From DATMTS01 sp035564555 (lineage in GTDB: Bacteria; Actinomycetota; Actinomycetes; Actinomycetales; Microbacteriaceae), in contig DATMTS010000065.1 in the NCBI GenBank assembly GCA_035564555.1, forward strand, positions 5,800-69,799: a DNA stretch of 64,000 nt, in the 5' to 3' direction. Shown in pieces: positions 57,769 through 64,000 of this stretch (position 1 is the stretch's first letter; each line of letters opens with the position of its first letter). Below the pieces are notes generated by a model that was not told the origin of the DNA, ran no database searches, and saw only the letters and a program-made list of their open reading frames with translations. Made by a program: the position numbers and the translations under genes.

Positions 57769-60689
57769 CCGAAGCATTCCTCGCGCGTCACGTCGGAACC
57801 GACGCGGATGCGCAGTCCACCATGCTCGACGTCCTCGGGTACCACGGCCTCGACGAACTCGTCGAAGCGGCCGTGCCCCGCGCGATCGCCATCGCGGACC
57901 GTTCGACCGAGGCAGGCGCGCCGGGCAGCATCCCGGCGGCCGCGACGGAGCGCGAAGCTCTCACCGAACTGCGCGCGCTGGCCCGCCGCAACACCGTGCG
58001 GCGCTCGATGATCGGACTCGGCTACTACGACACGATCACCCCTGCCGTGATCAAGCGGAACGTCTTCGAGAATCCGAGCTGGTACACCGCCTACACCCCA
58101 TACCAACCAGAGATCTCACAGGGCCGGCTCGAGGCGCTGATCAACTTCCAGACGATGGTCACCGACCTCACCGGGCTCGACATCGCGAACGCGTCGATGC
58201 TCGATGAGGGCACGGCCGTGGTGGAGGGCATGCTGCTGGCGCGGCGCGCCTCGAAGTCGAGATCCAACGTGTTCCTCGTCGACGCCGACGCCCTGCCGCA
58301 GACCAAGGCGCTGCTGGCCAGCCGTGCCGCGGCCGTCGGCATCGAGTTGCACGAGACCGCGTACGACCTCGACCCGGCCACCATAGAGTTGGATGTCTTC
58401 GGTGCGTTCGTGCAGTACCCGGCGGCCTCCGGTCGGGTGTGGGATCCGTCGGCCGTGATAGGCGCAGTCAAGGCGCAGGGCGGTCTCACCGTCGTCGCGG
58501 CCGACCTGCTCGCCCTCGCGCTCATCGCGTCGCCCGGCGAACTCGGCGCCGACATCGCCGTGGGCACCAGCCAGCGTTTCGGAGTGCCGATGGGCTTCGG
58601 CGGCCCGCATGCCGGCTACATGGCCGTGCGTAAAGGGCTTGAGCGCCAGCTGCCGGGTCGCCTGGTGGGGGTCAGCCAGGATGCCGTCGGCAAACCCGCA
58701 TACCGGCTCACCTTGCAGACACGCGAGCAGCACATCCGTCGGGAGAAGGCCACGAGCAACATCTGCACGGCGCAGGTCCTGCTCGCGGTCATGGCGAGCA
58801 TGTACGCCGTCTACCACGGGCCACGGGGCATCCGTGCGATCGCCCAGCAGGTGCACGACGCGACCGAACGGTTCGCTTCGGCACTGCAGAACGCGGGGAT
58901 CGAGATCCGCTACCCGTCGTACTTCGACACGCTCAGCGCCCGCGTGCCCGGTAGAGCCCACGAGGTCGTCGCCGCGGCATACCGGCGCGACATCCTGCTT
59001 CACGAGGTCGACGACGACACCGTGTCGATCTCCTTCGACGAGGTCAACGCGGGCGACGACGGATTCTCCCAAGAGCTCGCGGCGGCGTTCGGAATCGAGT
59101 GGAACGGGCGCTCCGTTCCCGGGCGCGGCGCCATCCCCGAGCAGCTCGCGCGCACGAGCGAATACCTGACGCACCCCGTGTTCAACGGTTTCCACTCCGA
59201 GACCGCGATGATGCGTTACCTGAAACAGCTCGCCGACAAGGACTACGCACTGGACCGGGGCATGATCCCGCTCGGCAGCTGCACGATGAAGCTCAACGCG
59301 GCCACTGAGATGGAGGCCGTCAGCTGGCCTGAGTTCGCCGGCATCCACCCGTTCGCGCCGGCCGAGGACGTGCAGGGCTATCTGACCCTGATCGACCAGC
59401 TCGAGACGTGGCTGGCGGAGGTCACGGGTTACGACTCTGTGTCGCTGCAGCCCAACGCCGGAAGCCAGGGCGAGCTCGCCGGGTTGCTGGCGATCCGCGG
59501 CTACCACCACTCGCGTGGTGACGAACGGCGCAGCGTGTGCCTCATCCCACAGAGCGCGCACGGCACGAACGCGGCTTCTGCCGTACTTGCCGGTATGCGC
59601 GTCGTGGTCGTCGCGACCGACGACCTGGGCAACGTCGACCTGGACGATCTGCGCACGAAGATCTCCGAGCACGCCGACGAGCTCGCAGCCCTGATGGTCA
59701 CCTACCCGTCGACGCACGGCGTCTACGAGCACGAGATCCGCTCGGTCACCGACGCCGTGCACGCCGCCGGCGGCCAGGTCTACGTCGACGGGGCCAACCT
59801 CAACGCGCTGCTCGGCTACGCGCGGTTCGGCGATTTCGGCGGGGACGTCAGCCACCTGAACCTGCACAAGACGTTCTGCATCCCGCACGGCGGCGGCGGC
59901 CCGGGTGTTGGTCCGGTGGCCGCGAAGGCGCACCTGGCCCCGTTCCTGCCGGGCCACCCGTTCGCGCAGCGCATCGAGCACCATTCCGCTTCCCGAGCAG
60001 CGAGCGACCCAGGGGCAGGCGGATCGAGACCAGGCATGGTCGTGCACGCCGCCGGCCCGGTGTCCGCGGCGCCGTACGGAAGCCCCAGCATCCTGCCGAT
60101 CAGCTGGGCGTACGTTCGCATGATGGGCGCCGAAGGCCTCAAGAAAGCGACCGGAGCCGCTGTGCTGGCCGCGAACTACATCGCGGCCCGGCTGCGCGAA
60201 CACTATCCGGTGCTCTACTCGGGAGACAACGGACTTGTCGCTCACGAGTGCATCCTCGACGTCCGCCCGTTGACCGCCTCGACCGGCATCACCGTCGACG
60301 ACGTTGCCAAGCGCCTCATCGACTACGGATTCCACGCGCCGACGATGAGTTTCCCGGTGCCGGGAACGCTGATGGTCGAGCCGACCGAGAGCGAGGACCT
60401 CGCCGAACTCGACCGCTTCATCGACGCGATGATCGCGATCAAGGCCGAGGCGGATGCGGTCGGCGCGGGGGAGTGGCCGACCGACGACAACCCGTTGGTC
60501 GGCGCTCCGCACACGGCGCAGTCGGTCGTGGTGGGCGAATGGGAGCACGCGTACAGCCGGGAGCAGGCCGTATATCCCGTGGCGTCGCTGGTGCACAACA
60601 AGTACTGGCCGCCGGTGCGGCGCGTCGATCAGGCGTGGGGTGACCGCAACCTGTTCTGCGCGTGTCCGCCGCCGGAGGCATTCGCATAA
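57765..60689 (+). CDS. gcvP: glycine dehydrogenase (decarboxylating), P protein
   Basis: Decarboxylates glycine with PLP and loads the aminomethyl group onto GcvH. The 974-residue protein has both halves of the fused P protein: RRNTVRRSMIGLGYYDTITP and NASMLDEGTAVVEGMLLA in the first, GSCTMKLNAATEMEAVSWPEF and the PLP lysine K702 in NLHKTFCIPHGGGGPG in the second. Residues about 741-757 (SASRAASDPGAGGSRPG) have no counterpart in typical GcvP and come from a REP-like DNA repeat. ATG at 57765 overlaps gcvH; a GTG at 57753 would also be in frame. Confidence 0.96.
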   Translation: MTEAFLARHVGTDADAQSTMLDVLGYHGLDELVEAAVPRAIAIADRSTEAGAPGSIPAAATEREALTELRALARRNTVRRSMIGLGYYDTITPAVIKRNVFENPSWYTAYTPYQPEISQGRLEALINFQTMVTDLTGLDIANASMLDEGTAVVEGMLLARRASKSRSNVFLVDADALPQTKALLASRAAAVGIELHETAYDLDPATIELDVFGAFVQYPAASGRVWDPSAVIGAVKAQGGLTVVAADLLALALIASPGELGADIAVGTSQRFGVPMGFGGPHAGYMAVRKGLERQLPGRLVGVSQDAVGKPAYRLTLQTREQHIRREKATSNICTAQVLLAVMASMYAVYHGPRGIRAIAQQVHDATERFASALQNAGIEIRYPSYFDTLSARVPGRAHEVVAAAYRRDILLHEVDDDTVSISFDEVNAGDDGFSQELAAAFGIEWNGRSVPGRGAIPEQLARTSEYLTHPVFNGFHSETAMMRYLKQLADKDYALDRGMIPLGSCTMKLNAATEMEAVSWPEFAGIHPFAPAEDVQGYLTLIDQLETWLAEVTGYDSVSLQPNAGSQGELAGLLAIRGYHHSRGDERRSVCLIPQSAHGTNAASAVLAGMRVVVVATDDLGNVDLDDLRTKISEHADELAALMVTYPSTHGVYEHEIRSVTDAVHAAGGQVYVDGANLNALLGYARFGDFGGDVSHLNLHKTFCIPHGGGGPGVGPVAAKAHLAPFLPGHPFAQRIEHHSASRAASDPGAGGSRPGMVVHAAGPVSAAPYGSPSILPISWAYVRMMGAEGLKKATGAAVLAANYIAARLREHYPVLYSGDNGLVAHECILDVRPLTASTGITVDDVAKRLIDYGFHAPTMSFPVPGTLMVEPTESEDLAELDRFIDAMIAIKAEADAVGAGEWPTDDNPLVGAPHTAQSVVVGEWEHAYSREQAVYPVASLVHNKYWPPVRRVDQAWGDRNLFCACPPPEAFA
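59991..60031 (-). repeat. REP-like repeat, copy inside gcvP
   Basis: Read on the minus strand this 41-base stretch begins GGTCTCGATCCGCC and ends CTGCTCGGGA. It aligns without gaps to the intergenic copy at 34041-34081 at about 29 of 41 positions. It is translated in gcvP as roughly residues 743-756, without a frameshift. Confidence 0.6.
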
Positions 60690-60740
60690 CGTCGGACGCA
60701 TCGCGCAGCGACCGCGGTGGCCTCCCGTTCCGGTCCGCGT

Positions 60741-61544
60741 TCAGCGGGCGCCGAACAGGCCCGGCCACCAGGCGACGGCGAGCGGGTACCCGACGAATGA
60801 TGCGATGTCGATGACGGCGTGCGCGATCACCAGCGGCATCACGCGACCCCAGCGTGCGTAACACCACCCGAACACCACGCCCATCACGACGTTGCCGATG
60901 AACGGTCCGATGCCCTGATACAGGTGATAGGTGCCACGCAGCAGGGCGCTGGCGGCGATGATCGTCCAGCGCGACCACCCCAACTCGCGCAGACGTGTGA
61001 AGAGGTAGCCGACGACGATGACCTCTTCCTGCAGTCCGGCACGCACCGCAGACAGGATCAGGATCGGGATCGTCCACCAATGGGTGTCGAGCGGCGAGGC
61101 GACGACCGCCACGGTGAGGCCGAGCAGCCGGCCGGCGACGTACAGCCCGATGCCGGGAACGCCGATCAGCAGCAGGAGGGCGAGTCCGCCGAGGCTATCC
61201 CGGCCGAATCGGTCGAAATCCAGGCCGATGCGGCGGAATCCGCTGACCGCCGGTGTCCAGAGCAGATAGATCACCAGCGCGACGGCTGCCAGCGCAAACA
61301 CGATGTCGAGGAACTGATAGGTGAAGTCGAGCCATTCCCGCGGACTCTGCGATCCGTTGATCGTGGCCGATTGGTTGCGAAGGGCGGTACCGGAGGTGAG
61401 GCGGTCGACGATCGCGACGATCGAGTAGACAGCCGACTGGCCGAGGGAGAGCGCCAGCACGATCGCCACCTGCCACCAGAGCCGGGCACGGCCTCTGGCC
61501 GGGTGCGCGGTCGGGGGGTGCGTGGTCAGCTCTCCAGTCGGCAT
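60741..61544 (-). CDS. CPBP family intramembrane protease (Rce1-like)
   Basis: The 267-residue protein has about seven membrane helices and the CPBP motifs: LQEEVIVVGYLFTRL (the EE pair), LLRGTYHLYQGIGPFIGNVVMG and VIAHAVIDIASFVG with the active-site histidines. In the first motif the usual EExxxR arginine is replaced by Gly, a variant common in actinobacterial members. Substrates are unknown; family members process prenylated or bacteriocin-like proteins or give self-immunity. ATG at 61544 lies within the end of the DCC-type gene. Confidence 0.85.
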   Translation of the reverse strand: MPTGELTTHPPTAHPARGRARLWWQVAIVLALSLGQSAVYSIVAIVDRLTSGTALRNQSATINGSQSPREWLDFTYQFLDIVFALAAVALVIYLLWTPAVSGFRRIGLDFDRFGRDSLGGLALLLLIGVPGIGLYVAGRLLGLTVAVVASPLDTHWWTIPILILSAVRAGLQEEVIVVGYLFTRLRELGWSRWTIIAASALLRGTYHLYQGIGPFIGNVVMGVVFGWCYARWGRVMPLVIAHAVIDIASFVGYPLAVAWWPGLFGAR

Positions 61545-61912
61545 GCCGGAGTTCCTCCCGGCAGGCGATGGCGATTGCGCGCCACCAGCAGGTACGCGGC
61601 GGCGGCCGCCCAGGACCATGGCGGCACCACGGCCAGCCGTCCGAGTGCGCGCTGCCACGCCACCGGCTGATGACGAAGGATCGCCGCGAGTGCGAGATGT
61701 CCGCCGAACTGGTGTCGAGCGGTAACGAACCAGACGCGTTCGCTCGCCTCCTGCGCGGTCAGGCCGAGCGTGTCCAGGTCGGCGCGCTGGAAAGGCACGG
61801 CATCCGGCATCGCGGGCACCAGTCGACGAATCACCCGGAGGCTGCTGGTGCAGAAGGCGCAATCACCGTCGAAGACGAGGACGCCGCGACCCGAGCGAGC
61901 GATGGCATCCAT
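61526..61912 (-). CDS. DCC1-like thiol-disulfide oxidoreductase (DUF393)
   Basis: The 128-residue protein starts VLVFDGDCAFCTSSLRVIRR, the DUF393 signature with a DxxCxxC thioredoxin-like motif (C-A-F-C), followed by ADLDTLGLTAQEASERVWFV and GHLALAAILRH. Family members are putative redox proteins. ATG at 61912 is the natural start; the frame upstream is unconserved. It overlaps the CPBP gene by 19 bases, so the two are cotranscribed. Confidence 0.85.
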   Translation of the reverse strand: MDAIARSGRGVLVFDGDCAFCTSSLRVIRRLVPAMPDAVPFQRADLDTLGLTAQEASERVWFVTARHQFGGHLALAAILRHQPVAWQRALGRLAVVPPWSWAAAAAYLLVARNRHRLPGGTPACRLES

Positions 61913-62008
61913 GCCGCCATTGTGCCATGAGGCGGCTGGGGCATTTGACCATGGATGAGCGCCAGGATGACGTACAGCGGCGAATTCTTTGCGCTGGGCG
62001 CGGTATTT

Positions 62009-62024
62009 CTGCACTTTTGTGCAG
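62009..62024. promoter_or_regulatory. 6-bp hairpin with TTTT loop before the binding-protein gene
   Basis: CTGCAC at 62009-62014 and GTGCAG at 62019-62024 are exact complements around TTTT. Lies between the DCC-type gene start (61912) and the binding-protein promoter; may be an operator. Confidence 0.3.
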
Positions 62025-62049
62025 ACGGACGCAATATTCGGCTAGTCGA

Positions 62050-62065
62050 GTTACCAGTCGGTAAC
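62050..62065. promoter_or_regulatory. inverted repeat, candidate operator of the binding-protein operon
   Basis: GTTACC at 62050-62055 and GGTAAC at 62060-62065 are exact complements around AGTC. It lies 17 bases before a -35-like TTGCTC at 62082-62087, which is 18 bases from TATCGT at 62106-62111 (-10-like). Confidence 0.4.
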
Positions 62066-62182
62066 GGTTTAGGGAGGTGGTTTGCTCAGAACGCCCGCCG
62101 CTGCCTATCGTCGTTGTTATCAACTGCGGCTGCGACGCAACAATCGTTGCTGCCGTCTGCACAATTTCCTTGAGGAGGAACA

Positions 62183-63943
62183 TTGAAGATCACGCGTAAG
62201 CGGCAGCGCCTACTAGGGGCTGTTGCAATCGCCGGAGTCGCGAGCGTGATGCTCGCGGCGTGCACGACGTCAGGCTCGCCCACCACCCCGACAGCCAAGA
62301 CCGGCGGAACCGTAACCATCGCGCAGGTGAACGAGGCAACCTCGTTCAACTACAACACGCCCCAAGGAAACCTCGACACCAACGGCGTCCTCAATTACCT
62401 CACCGTGCCGCAGTTCTTCACGTTGGACGCCAACTTCAAGATCCTCCCCAACAAGGATCTGGGCAGTTATCAGAAGACCAGCGACAACCCCCTGACCGTC
62501 AAGTACACCCTCAACAAGGGCGACAAGTGGTCGGACGGCAAACCGATGACCGCGGACGATCTCATCCTCGGCTGGGCCGAGGCATCCTGCTACTACGACT
62601 CGGCAACGACCGACGCCAGCGGCAAGGTGACCAAGGGCACCCAGTACTTCGTGACGGCGGCAGGCTGCCCGTTCTCGACCCAGCTGCCCAAGGTCAGCGA
62701 CGACAACCAGTCGATCACCTTCACGTACACCAAGCCGTACGTCGACTGGAACATCGTCAGCCCGATCGCCCAGCCGGCGCACGTCGTGGCCAAGGCCGCC
62801 GGCGTCAGCACAGGCGACCTGACCAAGGCGTTCATGGACACGCCGAAGGGCGACACCTCCAACCCGGCTCCGGCGAACGCGGTGCTCAAGAAGGCGGCCG
62901 ACTTCGTCAACACCGGCTATGACGCGACGTCTCTGCCGAGCAACAAGGATCTGCTCGTCTCGGGCGGTCCGCTCATGGTGTCCGCGTGGACGCCGAAGCA
63001 GTCGATGACGCTCGTGAAGAACCCTGAGTACAAGGGCAGCCACACGGTCAAGTTCGACAAGCTCGTGATGCGCTTCATCGGCGACGCGAACGCTCAGGTG
63101 ACGGCTCTGCAGAACGGCGAGGTCGACGCGATCCAGCCGCAGGCATCCGCCGACACGGTGAAGTCGCTCCAGGCGGCCTCCGGCACCAAGGTGATCCAAG
63201 GCGACCAGGTCGCGTACGACCACCTCGACCTGAACTTCAAGTCGAGCGTGTTCAAGGATCAGAAGGTCCGTCAGGCGTTCCTGTTGACGGTTCCGCGCCA
63301 GCAGATCCTCGACTCGATCGTGAAGCCGGTGAACCCGAAGGCCGTCGTGCTCGACTCGCAGGTCTTCCTGCCCAGCCAGCCCGAGTACGCGGATGCGATC
63401 AAGTCCAACGGCTCGAGCGCGTACGACAAGGTCGACATCGCCCAGGCGAAGTCGCTTCTGGCGGGCAAGACCCCGACCGTGAAGATCCTGTACAACACCA
63501 ACAACCCCAACCGCGTGAACTCGTTCCAGGCCATCCAGGCCTCGGCGGCGAAGGCCGGTTTCAAGGTGACGGACGGCGGATCGCCTGACTGGAGCACGCT
63601 CCTTTCCGGTGGCGACTACGACGCCTCGATCTTCGGTTGGATCAACCCGGGTGTCGGCAACGCGGCGCTGCCGCAGCTGTTCCAGATCGGCAACCCTGGA
63701 AACTACAACAACTACAACGACAAGCAGGCGAGCGATCTCGCCATTCAGACTCAGTCGACGCTCGATCAGAGCCAGCTGACTGACATGAAGAAGCAGATCG
63801 ACGCTCTCACCTTCAAGGACGCGTACGGCCTGCCCCTCTTCCAGCTGCCCGGTCTGTTCGCGACCAACAGCAAGCTGAAGGGTGTCAAGTGGTTCGGCGG
63901 TCAGACGGGAATCGTCTGGAACATCTGGGATTGGACCAAGTAG
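62183..63943 (+). CDS. ABC transporter substrate-binding lipoprotein, family 5 (peptide-type)
   Basis: The 586-residue protein has a lipoprotein signal peptide: basic start KITRKRQR, hydrophobic core, and lipobox VMLAAC with the modified Cys at about residue 27. The mature part is the SBP_bac_5 fold: TSFNYNTPQGNLDTNGVLNYL opens it, and VKYTLNKGDKWSDGKPMTADDLI and MRFIGDANAQVTALQNGEVDAIQPQ are typical DppA/OppA stretches. It probably binds a peptide or nickel-like solute outside the membrane. TTG at 62183 follows GAGGAGGAA. Permease and ATPase genes would follow past the window edge; bases 63944-64000 hold only a TAATGT -10-like box. Confidence 0.92.
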   Translation: MKITRKRQRLLGAVAIAGVASVMLAACTTSGSPTTPTAKTGGTVTIAQVNEATSFNYNTPQGNLDTNGVLNYLTVPQFFTLDANFKILPNKDLGSYQKTSDNPLTVKYTLNKGDKWSDGKPMTADDLILGWAEASCYYDSATTDASGKVTKGTQYFVTAAGCPFSTQLPKVSDDNQSITFTYTKPYVDWNIVSPIAQPAHVVAKAAGVSTGDLTKAFMDTPKGDTSNPAPANAVLKKAADFVNTGYDATSLPSNKDLLVSGGPLMVSAWTPKQSMTLVKNPEYKGSHTVKFDKLVMRFIGDANAQVTALQNGEVDAIQPQASADTVKSLQAASGTKVIQGDQVAYDHLDLNFKSSVFKDQKVRQAFLLTVPRQQILDSIVKPVNPKAVVLDSQVFLPSQPEYADAIKSNGSSAYDKVDIAQAKSLLAGKTPTVKILYNTNNPNRVNSFQAIQASAAKAGFKVTDGGSPDWSTLLSGGDYDASIFGWINPGVGNAALPQLFQIGNPGNYNNYNDKQASDLAIQTQSTLDQSQLTDMKKQIDALTFKDAYGLPLFQLPGLFATNSKLKGVKWFGGQTGIVWNIWDWTK

Positions 63944-64000
63944 CCCGTTTCCAGACGTTCGCCCTCCAGTGAATCTGGACTAATGTGGGGCGCTGGGTCC

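Noticed and set aside
58116..60701. 861-codon open frame on the minus strand across gcvP
   Set aside because: Fully antisense to an unmistakable gcvP, low-complexity composition with many Arg/Asp/Val, no domain; shadow frame.

Overview
The window is high-GC DNA with dense, short-spaced genes, frequent GTG/TTG starts and many 4-base start/stop overlaps. A mycothiol S-conjugate amidase (Mca), a DUF501 gene beside eno and ftsB, DUF4245/DUF4307/DUF6264-type proteins and a NrtR-led NAD operon all point to an actinobacterium, most likely of the family Microbacteriaceae. The genus cannot be named from sequence reading alone. Nothing looks like a plasmid, prophage, insertion sequence or CRISPR; this is ordinary chromosome, mostly housekeeping, with small regulatory and repeat elements between genes.

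Layout. 1-6.4 kb: a cut membrane protein, NhaA, MazG, a drug-type MFS exporter, HisS and a DUF899 thioredoxin-like protein. 6.4-10.5 kb: eno, an FtsB-like divisome protein, DUF501, type II NADH dehydrogenase, then a tRNA gene with anticodon UAA but no long variable arm. 10.6-15.3 kb: a probable catabolic or detoxification cassette (TetR regulator, MFS carrier, fold-III PLP enzyme, FAD-dependent sugar-lactone oxidase). 15.3-19.1 kb: an ABC exporter pair with its TetR, and LemA-HtpX. 19.2-25.2 kb: DUF3311 plus sodium/solute symporter, a YcaQ-type DNA glycosylase, an AI-2E-type permease and threonine ammonia-lyase. 25.2-33.2 kb: GreA, DUF4307, Mca with a small membrane partner, an SPW membrane protein with a TetR, a hemolysin III homologue, a cis-prenyltransferase, a class V aminotransferase-like protein and PIN-PhoH.

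33.2-46.6 kb: an intergenic stretch holding a 70-base near-palindrome, an orphan prepilin-type peptidase, FumC, beta-carbonic anhydrase, DUF4245-XseB-XseA, IspH, class II aldolase, GlpX, RmuC, a DEDDh exonuclease, a methyltransferase and YchF. 46.6-50.2 kb: small accessory enzymes (SRPBCC, VOC, FMN reductase, DinB-like) and a divergent NmrA-like/MarR pair.

50.2-61.9 kb: two metabolic units back to back. On the minus strand nrtR-nadA-nadB-nadC-cysteine desulfurase makes NAD from aspartate, with a clear palindromic NrtR box in front of it. On the plus strand a tandem glycine riboswitch leads gcvT-gcvH-gcvP. The window ends with a CPBP membrane protease, a DCC-type thiol protein and an oligopeptide-type ABC binding lipoprotein whose permease genes would follow beyond the edge.

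No wholly new multi-gene defence or biosynthetic system was recognised. The most distinctive signals are the short UAA tRNA, the 70-base palindrome, a REP-like repeat that appears to be translated inside gcvP, an A-B-B-A 15-base repeat inside nadB, the PLP-enzyme/lactone-oxidase cassette, and several well-placed inverted repeats that look like operators.
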